15,404 bases of DNA from Christensenella sp. UBA1224 (GCA_002309235.1 DBXA01000108.1:219-15622), one strand, 5' to 3'. Shown: positions 1 to 8,485, counted from the first letter of the stretch. Notes: generated from the sequence alone by a model not told the origin. Program-made: numbers and translations.

Positions 1-118
1 TTTTCAATTGAAGGGCTCGAACGGGCCGGTAGTGAATGGATGTCCTGTGGACATCCAGAGCCGGCCCCACCGAGCGGCATCGTACCGCAAGTTTCGATCC
101 CTACCCGGCGGACAACTC
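1..118 (+). other. Structured element, 3' part, unidentified
   Basis: The segment contains a nested hairpin that is too perfect to be chance. GGGCCGG (23-29) pairs with CCGGCCC (61-67), and inside it TGGATGTCC (37-45) pairs with GGACATCCA (49-57) around a TGT loop. A smaller GCGG (74-77)/CCGC (85-88) stem follows, and an intrinsic terminator lies just downstream on the same strand, so the + strand is the likely transcribed one. A reading frame is open from base 1 to a TAA at 172-174, but it runs straight through the terminator and has no start in the window, so I do not call it a gene. The stretch around 91-113 faintly resembles a tRNA T-arm and 3' acceptor strand, but the arms do not pair. 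It could be the end of a non-coding RNA, a dispersed repeat, or the tail of a gene to the left. Confidence 0.45.
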
Positions 119-120
119 AA

Positions 121-147
121 ATCACTGCAATTTCGGTGGCTTTTTTC
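121..147 (+). terminator. Intrinsic terminator of the element to the left
   Basis: CACTG (123-127) pairs with CGGTG (134-138) across a six-base loop, and a run of six T follows at 141-146. On the - strand there is no T-run after the stem, so it serves a + strand transcript that enters from before the window and does not serve gltD. Confidence 0.65.
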
Positions 148-356
148 ATACAATCCCCATGGAATTCAGAATAATATCATTTGAATCTGGCGATTTTGAA
201 ATCTGACTCATAGGCTATGACCGAAATCTTGCAGGGTGATCACAAGGTCTGAAAAAACCAAAGCGGAAAATGTGGGGATTTATGATCAGAACATAAGGGT
301 TTGTGCATGCTTATCCGATCTTACAAGACAAAACGGATGAGGTACAGTATCCTAAG
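148..356. other. Intergenic region, nothing recognised
   Basis: This stretch separates the + strand terminator from the gltD stop codon. I see no gene, promoter or convincing terminator. Two TGATCA palindromes occur (237-242 and 282-287), as does an ATCCG/CGGAT inverted repeat (313-317 and 334-338) with a 16-base spacer and no T-run. The end of the glt transcript is therefore not explained by an obvious intrinsic terminator here. Confidence 0.5.
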
Positions 357-1793
357 CTACATTTCACTGTACCCCATCAGATACTCATCGATGCTCTTGG
401 CTGCTTCCAGGCCTTCGCTGATCGCCCAGACGACAAGGGATTGGCCGCGCCTTGCATCGCCTGCGGCGAAGAGTTTGGGGATGTCTGTCTTATAGCAAAC
501 TGTTTTGATGCTGCCACGTTCGTCGGTTTCCGCGCCGAAAGCTTTGGCAATATAACTTTGACAGCCTGTGAAGCCTGCTGCGATCAGCAGCAGTTGGCAT
601 GGGAACATCTGTTCGGAACCGGCTACCTTGTCCCGGCCTTTCAGCTTTATGGTTTCGACAGCGCTTATACGTCCGTGACTGTCAGGGACAACCCTGTTCA
701 CTGTCGTCTCAAAAAGTCTCGGGTCGTGTCCGAACAAGGCGATGGCTTCCTGCTGTCCGTAATCGGTCTTAAGTGTTCTGGGCCAGTCCGGCCAAGGGTT
801 GTCCGGCGTACGATGCACGGGTGGAGAAGGCATCATTTCAAGCTGGGTTACAGATCGGGCACCCAGACGGATCGCTGTGCCCACACAGTCGTTGCCCGTG
901 TCGCCTCCGCCCACGATCATCACGTCGAGGTCTTTGGCATTGATGACTCCATACCCGTCCAGAAGCTGTTTAGTCGCTGCAGTCAGGAAATCTACGGCGA
1001 AATATACGCCTTCGGAATCGATACCCGGGACCTTCAACCCTCTTGGCTGTTTCGCGCCGCAGCACAGAAGCACCGCATCGTATTTGCTGAGCAGTTTTTC
1101 AGCGGGTATATCTCTACCGACATCCGCATTCAGTTCAAAGCCTACTCCGCTTTGCTGCATGAGCAAAATTCGCCTTTCGACGATGCGCTTGTCCAACTTC
1201 ATGTTTGGGATACCGTACATCAGCAGCCCGCCGGCCCTGTCACTCTTTTCATACACGGTCACATTGTGCCCGCGCCGATTGAGCGCCTGAGCGGCGGCAA
1301 GCCCTGCGGGACCGCTGCCGATGACGGCAATCTTCTTGTCTGTCCTGTTGACAAGCGAATCTGCTTCTATCCAGCCGTTGCCGAATGCCTGCTCTATGAT
1401 GTATTTCTCGTTGTCGCGCACGGTAACACTGTCGCCGTTCATGCCGCAGGTACAGGCAGCTTCACAGAGCGCAGGGCATACGCGTCCCGTGAATTCCGGA
1501 AACGGATTGGTTTTGAGCAGTCGGCTGAGCGCGTGTCTGTCATTGTGTAGATACAGCATATCGTTCCATTCGGGGATTAGACTGTGAAGCGGACAGCCTG
1601 TAAACATACCATCCAATTTCATACCGCTCTGACAGAACGGCACGCCGCAGTTCATGCACCTGGCTGCCTGCTGTCTGCGAGTGGAAGGGTCAGACGGCAT
1701 ATGGAATTCTTGGAAATTCTTTATTCTTTCAAGCGGATCCACATCCGCCGTGTCCGTGCGGCCATAAAGCAAGAAACCGTCTTTTTGTCCCAT
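357..1793 (-). CDS. gltD: Glutamate synthase [NADPH] small subunit
   Basis: This 478-residue flavoprotein takes electrons from NAD(P)H through FAD and iron-sulfur clusters to the large GltB subunit, in the cytoplasm. Cysteine groups for [4Fe-4S] clusters are visible at C46/C49/C54/C67 and C106/C110/C114/C116. The first FAD dinucleotide fold has GSGPAG at 159-164 with the closing acidic E182. The NADPH fold has VGGGDTG at 294-300, and the C-terminal FAD contact AAGDARRG is at 443-450. The length is normal for the family. I chose the ATG at 1793 (start MGQKDGFL), which lies 4 bases after the gltB stop. A longer frame starting at 1847 would overlap the end of gltB and adds unconserved residues. 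The ribosome binding site is weak (AGGTAG spanning the gltB stop), which suggests translational coupling. The gene is last in the glnA operon. Confidence 0.96.
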   Translation of the reverse strand: MGQKDGFLLYGRTDTADVDPLERIKNFQEFHMPSDPSTRRQQAARCMNCGVPFCQSGMKLDGMFTGCPLHSLIPEWNDMLYLHNDRHALSRLLKTNPFPEFTGRVCPALCEAACTCGMNGDSVTVRDNEKYIIEQAFGNGWIEADSLVNRTDKKIAVIGSGPAGLAAAQALNRRGHNVTVYEKSDRAGGLLMYGIPNMKLDKRIVERRILLMQQSGVGFELNADVGRDIPAEKLLSKYDAVLLCCGAKQPRGLKVPGIDSEGVYFAVDFLTAATKQLLDGYGVINAKDLDVMIVGGGDTGNDCVGTAIRLGARSVTQLEMMPSPPVHRTPDNPWPDWPRTLKTDYGQQEAIALFGHDPRLFETTVNRVVPDSHGRISAVETIKLKGRDKVAGSEQMFPCQLLLIAAGFTGCQSYIAKAFGAETDERGSIKTVCYKTDIPKLFAAGDARRGQSLVVWAISEGLEAAKSIDEYLMGYSEM

Positions 1794-1797
1794 ATCT

Positions 1798-4700
1798 CTA
1801 CCTGCTTTCCGCAAACGTCCTGAATGCCGCAAGTTCTGCTTCCTCACGGCTCATATTTTGAGCTTCGAACGAGGCAATCAGATCGATCATATTTCTGAAG
1901 TCGCGCGGAATGATTTTCTTAAACAATAGAATGTATCTGTCAAAACTGTCCAAGATCTCCTTTGCCTTCGCTGAGCCGGTTTCAACACAGTGCTTTTGCA
2001 GCATCTCCTTCAGCGTTTCCGTGTCATACTCAGCGGTGAGCGGCTCAATGTCTACCAGCTGTTTGTTTACTCTCAAGTACAGATCGTGCTTTTCGTCCAG
2101 CACGTAGGCTACGCCTCCGCTCATGCCCGCTGCGAAGTTTCGGCCTGTGCGGCCTATGATCGCTACACAGCCGCCCGTCATATATTCACAGCCGTGGTCG
2201 CCTACACCTTCTACTACAGCCGTGGCTCCGGAGTTTCTCACCGCGAAGCGCTCGCCTGCCATGCCGCGCACATACGCTTCGCCGCTTGTCGCGCCGTAGA
2301 GCGCCACATTGCCTGCGATGATGTTTTCATCTGCCTTAAATGTGGACTGCTTGGGCGGGAAAAGCGTCAGTTTTCCACCGCTCAGTCCTTTGCCGAAGTA
2401 ATCGTTGCAGTCGCCTTCGAGCCGGATGGTCACGCCCTTGGGGAGAAAGGCACCGAAACTCTGCCCCCCGCCGCCTGAAGCGTTGATAACGAAACTGTCT
2501 TCACTGAGGGAATTGCCCCGTATGCGAGTGATCTCGCTGCCGAAGATCGTACCGAACGCCCGGTCGATACTGGAGATATGAAGACTGATCTGCTGCGGTT
2601 TAGTACTCTGTATACTCAGTTTTTTGAGCAGAATGGTCTCATCCTTCGTTTTCTCGGTGCTGAAGTCGAACGCGTTTTCGGGTACAAAGCTTTCATTTAT
2701 GCTGTAGCCGACTATACGGGACATATCTATCGTAGAAGCGCGAGGAGCACTCTGATTTTGGCGGACCCTGAGCAGATCGCCCCTGCCAACCATTTCTTTT
2801 ATACTCCTGAAACCAAGGCGTGCCATGATCTCTCGCAGCTCAGCAGCCACGTAGACCATAAAGTTGATCACATGCTCTGGCTGTCCTTTGAAACGCTTCC
2901 TGAGTTCGGGATTCTGCGTGGCGATGCCCACAGGGCAGGTATCAAGGTTACACACACGCATCATCACGCAGCCCATACACACCAGCGGCGCCGTCGCGAA
3001 GCCGAATTCCTCAGCGCCGAGCAGGCAGGCGATGGCTACATCCCTGCCGCTCATCAGTTTTCCGTCAGCCTCTAATGCGACACGGCTGCGCAGGCCGTTC
3101 AGGTGCAGTGTCTGATGCGCTTCGGCAATTCCCAATTCCCATGGCAGACCCGCATTGTGCACGGAGGTCCGCGGCGCCGCCCCGGTACCACCGTCCGCGC
3201 CGGAGATCAGGATGACCTGAGCGCCTGCCTTGGCCACACCCGCTGCAACTGTGCCGACACCTGCTTCGCTGACAAGCTTTACGGCGATTCTGGCTTTGCG
3301 GTTTGCGCATTTAAGATCATAGATCAGCTGGGCAAGATCCTCGATCGAATAGATATCGTGATGCGGAGGTGGAGAGATCAGGCTCACGCCGGGCGTTGAC
3401 AAGCGCGCGTGTGCGATCCAAGGATACACTTTCTGCCCTGGCAGATGCCCGCCTTCGCCGGGCTTTGCGCCTTGCGCCATCTTGATCTGTATCTCCTCGG
3501 CGCTCATCAGGTATTCGCTTGTTACGCCGAAACGTCCGGAAGCTACCTGCTTGATCTTGGAACACTTTATTGTGCCAAGCCGATCTTTCTCCTCGCCGCC
3601 TTCACCGGTATTGCTCCTGCCGCCCAAACGGTTCATGGCTTCGGCGAGACACTCGTGTGCTTCCCGGGAGATCGAGCCGTAAGACATCGCGCCGGTTTTA
3701 AAGCGTTTGACGATCTCTTCGATGCTTTCCACTTCCTCAAGCGGTACCGGTTCACACTTGTCAAAAGCGAATTCAAGCGTGCCCCTGAGCGTGTGCGGGC
3801 GCGTTTCGTCGTCCACGCGCCGGGTGTATTCCCGGAACAGATCCATGCTGCCCTGCCGTACCGCACGCTGCAGAGTTACGATTGTTTGGGGATCATACAG
3901 GTGATCTTCCTTGTCGCTGCCGCTCCTTAAGCGATGGCAGCCTGTGGAGTCGAGCGTGGTATCGGTAGTGAGTCCCAGCGGATCGAATGCCTTGTCGTGG
4001 CGGAAGATCACATCGTCGTTGATCTCCTTAAGCCCTATACCGCCTACGCGCGAAACGGTATTGGTAAAATATTCGTCGATCACGTCCTGGCGGATACCGA
4101 TCGCTTCGAAGATCTGCGCACTCTGGTAGGATTGCAGCACGCTGATGCCCATTTTGGATGCCACGTGGCTTACCCCGTCTACAGCCGCGTCAATATATGC
4201 CTGTTTTGCCGCCTCGGGGTCTCTGTCCAGCAAGCCTTTTTCAATGAGTTCGTCCACACATTCCAGCGCTAAGTACGGGTTGATCGCTCGTGCGCCATAG
4301 CCGAGCAGCAAAGAAAAATGATGCACGTCGCGCGGATCGCCGCTTTCGAGGATCACGCTCACGGCGGTGCGCCTGCGCGTGCGCACAAGGTGTTGCTCGA
4401 GCGCGGACACAGCCAGCAGGGACGGGATCGCCATGCGATTTTCGTCTACGCCTCTGTCAGACAGTATGAGCACGTTGCAGCCGTTTTTGTAGGCGCGATC
4501 GCACTTGATGAACAGATCGTCGATCGCGCGCTTCAAGGATTCACTTCTGTAATACAGCAGGGAGATCGTCTTTACACGCAGGCTCGGCTGTTTCGCGTCG
4601 CGTATCCTCTTAAGCTCGCTGTTGGTTATGATCGGTTTTTCGAGCCGGAGTACTGCGCAGTTTTCGGGCCTGTCTTCGAGAATATTGCCGTCGCTGCCTA

Positions 4701-6309
4701 CATAGACGGCGGTATCGGTGACAATCTTTTCCCTCAGCGCGTCGATTGGCGGATTCGTGACCTGGGCGAACAACTGCCGGAAATACGAAAACAAAACCTG
4801 ATGCTTGTCGCTGAGCACCGCAAGCGGTTCGTCGGCACCCATCGAGACGATTGGCTCGGAGGCGTTTTTCGCCATGGGTAGAATGACGTCCTTTACATCC
4901 TCATAGGTATAACCGTAAGCCTTGTACAGTCTGTCGCGTTCCTGCTGCAGCATGGGCTTCGTCAGATGATCCTTCAGCGGCAGGTCTTTAAGCTCCAGCA
5001 GATGACTGTCCAGCCATTCTCCGTAGGGCTTGCGCGAAGCATAATTTTCTTTGATCTCTTCATCGCTGATGATGCGTTTTTGCAGCGTGTCAACCAGCAG
5101 CATGTGTCCAGCGCGCACGCGGGATTTCAGTACGACTTTTTCAGGTTCGATATCGGCAGCCCCTACTTCACTTGCCAGGATCAGCAGATTGTCGCTGGTG
5201 ACATAATATCTTGCCGGGCGCAATCCGTTCCGGTCCAGTACCGCGCCTAAGACATCACCGTCCGAAAACAGGATCGCCGCAGGTCCGTCCCATGGCTCCA
5301 TCATCGTAGCGTAATAGCGGTACAGATCGCGGCGTGTGCGCGAAATGTCCCGTTCGTTCTGCCAGGGTTCCGGTATGGTCATCATGACCGCCAGCGGCAG
5401 CGGGATACCGTTCATCATCAGAAATTCCAGTGTATTGTCGAGCATGGCAGAATCGGTGCCCTCGGCGGAGATCACCGGCAGCACCTTGTCCATGTTCTCA
5501 CCAAGCAGTTTGGAATGCAGTGTCTCTTCCCTTGCGATCATGCGGTCGACATTGCCGCGTATGGTGTTTATCTCGCCGTTGTGCAGGATCAGGCGGTTCG
5601 GGTGGGCTCTTTCCCAGCTGGGAAAAGTGTTCGTCGAAAAACGCGAATGCACCATCGCGATGGCTGACGTGAAGTTTGAGTCTGTAAGGTCGGGATAAAA
5701 AGCCCTGAGCTGTTTGACCAGAAACATGCCTTTGTATACGATGGTGCGGCTCGACATGGAGCAGACATATACATCGGAGGAACTCAGTTCGAATTCGCGC
5801 CTTGCCACATAGAGCCTTCTGTCAAACGCCAGACCGCTCTCGGTGTCTGAAGGTCGCGCGATAAACGCCTGTTCTATGACCGGCATGCAGCTCAGTGCAC
5901 GTTCGCCGAGCGTTTCCTTTCGGACAGGCACGCTTCGCCAGCCTAAAAAGCGCATACCTTCCTTCTCGACGATGACCTCCAAAAGCTTGTGAGCCTGCGC
6001 ACGTTTAAGCTTTTCGCGGGGCATAAACACCATTGCTACGCCGTAATCGCGTTCATCAGGCAGGTCAAAACCCAAATCGATCCTCGCGAAAAACGAATGG
6101 GGGATCTGGACCATGATGCCAACGCCGTCGCCTGTGCTGCCGGTGGCGTCCCTGCCCGCGCGGTGCTCGAGCTTTTCTACGATACCCAGGGCCATATCAA
6201 CGTTGTGCCTTGTTTTTTCGCCGTCAATAGAGACCACGGCGCCTATGCCGCAGGCGTCGTGTTCGAATCCGGGTTCGTAGAGCATATGCGCAAAGGGGTT
6301 TTTATCCAT
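1798..6309 (-). CDS. gltB: Glutamate synthase [NADPH] large subunit
   Basis: This 1503-residue subunit converts glutamine plus 2-oxoglutarate to two glutamates. The N-terminal class II glutaminase domain covers roughly residues 20-430. C20 becomes the N-terminal nucleophile after removal of a 19-residue propeptide, and NGEIN is at 244-248. A central linker domain follows (about 470-770). The FMN-binding synthase domain (about 830-1190) carries KPGEGGHLPG at 949-958, GADGGTGAAP at 1037-1046 and the [3Fe-4S] cysteines C1114/C1120/C1125 in the C-x5-C-x4-C spacing. The glycine-rich GXGXG beta-helix covers about 1255-1430. The ATG at 6309 is chosen because AAGGA lies 9 bases upstream. An in-frame TTG at 6318 abuts that Shine-Dalgarno and overlaps the regulator's stop codon, so it is unlikely. 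All key residues are present. Confidence 0.97.
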   Translation of the reverse strand: MDKNPFAHMLYEPGFEHDACGIGAVVSIDGEKTRHNVDMALGIVEKLEHRAGRDATGSTGDGVGIMVQIPHSFFARIDLGFDLPDERDYGVAMVFMPREKLKRAQAHKLLEVIVEKEGMRFLGWRSVPVRKETLGERALSCMPVIEQAFIARPSDTESGLAFDRRLYVARREFELSSSDVYVCSMSSRTIVYKGMFLVKQLRAFYPDLTDSNFTSAIAMVHSRFSTNTFPSWERAHPNRLILHNGEINTIRGNVDRMIAREETLHSKLLGENMDKVLPVISAEGTDSAMLDNTLEFLMMNGIPLPLAVMMTIPEPWQNERDISRTRRDLYRYYATMMEPWDGPAAILFSDGDVLGAVLDRNGLRPARYYVTSDNLLILASEVGAADIEPEKVVLKSRVRAGHMLLVDTLQKRIISDEEIKENYASRKPYGEWLDSHLLELKDLPLKDHLTKPMLQQERDRLYKAYGYTYEDVKDVILPMAKNASEPIVSMGADEPLAVLSDKHQVLFSYFRQLFAQVTNPPIDALREKIVTDTAVYVGSDGNILEDRPENCAVLRLEKPIITNSELKRIRDAKQPSLRVKTISLLYYRSESLKRAIDDLFIKCDRAYKNGCNVLILSDRGVDENRMAIPSLLAVSALEQHLVRTRRRTAVSVILESGDPRDVHHFSLLLGYGARAINPYLALECVDELIEKGLLDRDPEAAKQAYIDAAVDGVSHVASKMGISVLQSYQSAQIFEAIGIRQDVIDEYFTNTVSRVGGIGLKEINDDVIFRHDKAFDPLGLTTDTTLDSTGCHRLRSGSDKEDHLYDPQTIVTLQRAVRQGSMDLFREYTRRVDDETRPHTLRGTLEFAFDKCEPVPLEEVESIEEIVKRFKTGAMSYGSISREAHECLAEAMNRLGGRSNTGEGGEEKDRLGTIKCSKIKQVASGRFGVTSEYLMSAEEIQIKMAQGAKPGEGGHLPGQKVYPWIAHARLSTPGVSLISPPPHHDIYSIEDLAQLIYDLKCANRKARIAVKLVSEAGVGTVAAGVAKAGAQVILISGADGGTGAAPRTSVHNAGLPWELGIAEAHQTLHLNGLRSRVALEADGKLMSGRDVAIACLLGAEEFGFATAPLVCMGCVMMRVCNLDTCPVGIATQNPELRKRFKGQPEHVINFMVYVAAELREIMARLGFRSIKEMVGRGDLLRVRQNQSAPRASTIDMSRIVGYSINESFVPENAFDFSTEKTKDETILLKKLSIQSTKPQQISLHISSIDRAFGTIFGSEITRIRGNSLSEDSFVINASGGGGQSFGAFLPKGVTIRLEGDCNDYFGKGLSGGKLTLFPPKQSTFKADENIIAGNVALYGATSGEAYVRGMAGERFAVRNSGATAVVEGVGDHGCEYMTGGCVAIIGRTGRNFAAGMSGGVAYVLDEKHDLYLRVNKQLVDIEPLTAEYDTETLKEMLQKHCVETGSAKAKEILDSFDRYILLFKKIIPRDFRNMIDLIASFEAQNMSREEAELAAFRTFAESR

Positions 6310-6314
6310 AAGGG

Positions 6315-6851
6315 TCAATCCTTCTGTAAATCGTTTATGATCTGCCTTGCGATGCCGGCAAGCGGCTGTCCGCTCGCCATACTGAGTTTTTGCAGGTGGC
6401 GATGCGCTTCGCTTTCACTCATGGAACGCTTGTCCATGAGCATCTCCTTGGCATAGGAGATAAGTTCAGTCTCAGCGCTCCCGCGTTCCGCTTGGGGACG
6501 GTTCATTTCTTCCAATTGGTTGAGCATTCGCGCGGAGGCGCAAAGGTCATAGCGGTTGATGGGCAGCAGCAGGCGGAAAACACGGTTGTTTTCGCACATT
6601 TCCATTTCCTGGGGTTTGGCGATAACGAGCATGTAGCCTTTGCCTTCAAGGTCATCGTATAATTCGTCCGCCGTCATATCGGGAAATTTTATCCCGCACA
6701 ATACAACGCCGCTGCCCATATACCTTACCTGGCGTATGACCTCTGCACCTGTGCGGCACACAGCGCGAACGGTCAGAGCGCCGCTGAGCAACACCTCAGA
6801 TATGCGCTTTGACACCGTGTCCGATTCAAATGCCACAATCAGTCGACTCAT
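6315..6851 (-). CDS. nitR: ANTAR-domain regulator, NitR-like antiterminator
   Basis: This 178-residue protein has two parts. The N-terminal half (about 1-115) has the strand/helix rhythm of a response-regulator receiver, but where the phospho-accepting Asp should be (the VVLLDI-type strand) the sequence reads VVLCGIKFP with G53. The usual acidic pair near the N-terminus is also missing, so it looks like a non-phosphorylated pseudo-receiver. The C-terminal ANTAR RNA-binding domain covers about 127-174, with AKEMLM at 134-139, SESEA at 145-149 and the ending GIARQII at 166-172. ANTAR proteins act by letting RNA polymerase pass terminators. In clostridia a protein of this kind (NitR) sits between glnA and the glutamate synthase genes, as it does here. 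AGGAG lies 6 bases before the ATG, and the stop is 5 bases before the gltB start. The gene name rests on context. Confidence 0.85.
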   Translation of the reverse strand: MSRLIVAFESDTVSKRISEVLLSGALTVRAVCRTGAEVIRQVRYMGSGVVLCGIKFPDMTADELYDDLEGKGYMLVIAKPQEMEMCENNRVFRLLLPINRYDLCASARMLNQLEEMNRPQAERGSAETELISYAKEMLMDKRSMSESEAHRHLQKLSMASGQPLAGIARQIINDLQKD

Positions 6852-6886
6852 ACGCTGCTCCTGTCATACGTTTTCTGTCTATGTGA

Positions 6887-8218
6887 TCAATACATTATCA
6901 TATAGCGGGAAATCTCCCAGTCGCTGACATATGTGCGGTAGGAATCCCATTCTTTGAGTTTGCCTGCGATATACTGACCGGTGATATGATCACCCAGCGT
7001 TTCCATAATCAGTTTATCCTGCTGCATTGCCATGATCGCACTGTGGAGCGAGGAGGGCAGTGAGCGGATGCCCTTGGATTCCCTCTCCTCGGGGGACATG
7101 GTAAAGATGTTGCCCGTGATTTCGGCGGGCGGAGTCATGCCTTTTTCGATACCGTCGAGTCCGGCGGCCAGGCATACAGCCAGTTCAAGGTACGGGTTGC
7201 AGCTGGGATCCGGGCAACGCAGTTCAAGGCGTGTTGATTGACCGCGTGCTGCGGGAATTCTGATCAGCGCGCTGCGGTTTGAAGCACTCCAGGCGGTATA
7301 GCACGGCGCTTCGTAACCGGGCACGAGCCGTTTGTACGAGTTTACGAGCGGGTTGGTGATCGCTGCCATGCCATGAATGTGGCTGAGAAGTCCGGCGATA
7401 AAGCTGTACGCAGTTTTTGAAAGCTTTTTGCTGCCGTCTGGATCGTAGAAGGCATTCTTCCCGTCTTTAAAAAGGGACATGTTCGTGTGCATACCGCTGC
7501 CGTTGATGCCGAATATCGGTTTGGGCATGAACGTCGCGTGCAGACCGTTTTTCTGTGCCAGTGTCTTTACCGCAAGCTTAAAGGTCATGATATTGTCCGC
7601 AGCCGTCAGTGCGTCGGCGTATTTGAAGTCGATCTCATGCTGGCCGGCGGCGACCTCGTGGTGGGACGCCTCGATCTCAAAGCCCATCTTTTCCAGCGCC
7701 ATGCAGATCTCGCGGCGTGTGCTCTCGCCGTGATCGAGCGGTCCCAGATCGAAATAACCGGCTTCATCATTCGTGGCGGGGATGGGCTTGCCTTTGTCGT
7801 CCGTCTGGAACAGGAAGAATTCGCACTCCGGGCCTACATTAAAGGTATACCCGAGATCTGCCGCCTTTTTGAGCACGCGTTTGAGCGTGCCGCGCGGGTC
7901 TCCCACGAAAGGAGTTCCGTCGGGGTTGTACACGTCGCAGATCAGTCTGGCCACTTTGCCGTGCTGGGGTCTCCAGGGCAGTATGGTGAACGAGTCGAGA
8001 TCGGGATACAGATACTGGTCGCTCTCCTGTATGCGGACAAAACCTTCTATAGAGCTGCCGTCGATCATGATCTCGTTGTTTACGGCCTTTTCAATCTGGC
8101 TTGCGGTGATGGCTACGTTCTTGAGCTGACCGAAAATGTCGGTAAACTGCATACGGATAAACTCGACGTCGTCCTCCCGCACCATACGGATGATATCTTC
8201 CTTTGTATACTTGCTCAT
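6887..8218 (-). CDS. glnA: Glutamine synthetase, type I-alpha
   Basis: The 443-residue enzyme makes glutamine from glutamate, ammonia and ATP. Visible landmarks are the beta-grasp motif DGSSIEGF at 53-60, R62 (the position tied to glutamine feedback in the Bacillus enzyme), the metal-binding ECEFF at 131-135, NGSGMHTNMS at 239-248, the E303 flap in GYEAPCY and RIPAARG at 320-326. The C-terminus ends WDSYRTYVSDWE and lacks the 390s adenylylation insert of type I-beta, matching Firmicute GSI-alpha in length and form. The ATG at 8218 is preceded by GGAGGT with 7 bases spacing. An upstream in-frame ATG at 8374 would place the promoter and terminator inside the protein, so it is rejected. The gene heads the operon glnA-nitR-gltB-gltD, and its leader carries a terminator directly after the promoter. 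Confidence 0.97.
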   Translation of the reverse strand: MSKYTKEDIIRMVREDDVEFIRMQFTDIFGQLKNVAITASQIEKAVNNEIMIDGSSIEGFVRIQESDQYLYPDLDSFTILPWRPQHGKVARLICDVYNPDGTPFVGDPRGTLKRVLKKAADLGYTFNVGPECEFFLFQTDDKGKPIPATNDEAGYFDLGPLDHGESTRREICMALEKMGFEIEASHHEVAAGQHEIDFKYADALTAADNIMTFKLAVKTLAQKNGLHATFMPKPIFGINGSGMHTNMSLFKDGKNAFYDPDGSKKLSKTAYSFIAGLLSHIHGMAAITNPLVNSYKRLVPGYEAPCYTAWSASNRSALIRIPAARGQSTRLELRCPDPSCNPYLELAVCLAAGLDGIEKGMTPPAEITGNIFTMSPEERESKGIRSLPSSLHSAIMAMQQDKLIMETLGDHITGQYIAGKLKEWDSYRTYVSDWEISRYMIMY

Positions 8219-8243
8219 CGTGCTTACCTCCGAAATCTGAATC

Positions 8244-8287
8244 AAAATAAAAGGGCAAGGGGGATTCCTCACAGAAGCACCCTTGCC
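8244..8287 (-). terminator. Leader terminator (attenuator) of glnA
   Basis: Read on the - strand, GGCAAGGG (8287-8280) pairs perfectly with CCCTTGCC (8261-8254), and CTTTTATTTT follows (8253-8244). The 18-base interior is itself partly paired: TTC and GAA close a six-base loop TGTGAG (8273-8268). It lies only about 7-10 bases after the likely transcription start and 26 bases before the glnA ATG, so it must be passed for glnA to be expressed. Its 5' arm shares AGGCAAGGGTGC with the terminator in front of asnB. Regulation by antitermination is inferred. Confidence 0.8.
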
Positions 8288-8300
8288 TTGCAATGCGGGT

Positions 8301-8329
8301 ATGATACCACACGCGGCATCGCATGTCAA
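8301..8329 (-). promoter_or_regulatory. glnA operon promoter
   Basis: On the - strand a perfect -35 TTGACA (8329-8324) is followed by a 17-base spacer and the -10 TATCAT (8306-8301). Transcription should start around 8294-8295, leaving a leader of about 75 bases that is dominated by the terminator hairpin. Confidence 0.85.
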
Positions 8330-8334
8330 TTCGT

Positions 8335-8345
8335 TTTGCAGGATT
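8335..8345 (-). repeat. AATCCTGCAAA box upstream of glnA -35
   Basis: Reading toward glnA, AATCCTGCAAA ends 5 bases before the -35 hexamer. An identical 11-mer in the same orientation relative to transcription lies upstream of the divergent asnB promoter. The position suits a shared activator site, but no known factor is recognised. Confidence 0.5.
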
Positions 8346-8425
8346 GGACTGTAAAGTTTTCGTTTTATAGCCACAATGCATGAAAAAAACTATATTCCAA
8401 ACCGGAATTGGCTTATTTAATTTCG

Positions 8426-8436
8426 AATCCTGCAAA
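8426..8436 (+). repeat. AATCCTGCAAA box upstream of asnB -35
   Basis: This is an exact second copy of the 11-mer. It forms an inverted repeat with 8335-8345 across 80 bases and lies 19 bases upstream of the asnB -35. An AT-rich stretch fills the gap between the box and the promoter and may act as an UP element. Confidence 0.5.
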
Positions 8437-8455
8437 TTAAGTATTCATTAAATGC

Positions 8456-8485
8456 TTGACAGGTCATGAAGGCCGGGTGTATACT
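8456..8485 (+). promoter_or_regulatory. asnB promoter
   Basis: The -35 TTGACA (8456-8461) is separated by 18 bases from the -10 TATACT (8480-8485). The likely start is A8491 or C8492, only a few bases before the leader terminator begins. Confidence 0.82.

Noticed and set aside
85..118. tRNA 3' end suggested by TTTCGATCCC and a CGGCGGAC acceptor-like strand
   Set aside because: The bases before the loop do not pair with those after it, no CCA is present and no 5' acceptor partner is found in the window.
303..1550. Long open frame (415 codons) on the + strand opposite gltD
   Set aside because: It is antisense to a gene with all gltD motifs, has no family resemblance, and such frames are common opposite GC-rich coding sequence.
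3909..3975. Odd stretch in GltB around residues 779-801, possible compensated frameshift
   Set aside because: Neighbouring residues align with a two-residue insertion (LDSTG before, HLYDP after) and alternative frames give nothing better, so it is treated as normal variation.
8330..8370. Possible GlnR/TnrA operator in the divergent region
   Set aside because: TGTAAAG at 8350-8356 begins like the consensus but has no matching TNACA half at the required spacing.
7487..8383. 298-codon + strand frame opposite glnA and its promoter region
   Set aside because: It is antisense to conserved glnA and runs on through the glnA leader terminator and promoter, with no ribosome binding site or recognisable motif.
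8394..8408. ATTCC-AAACC-GGAAT inverted repeat in the glnA-asnB spacer
   Set aside because: Only five pairs, not centred on either promoter and not repeated elsewhere in the window. It is too weak to call an operator.
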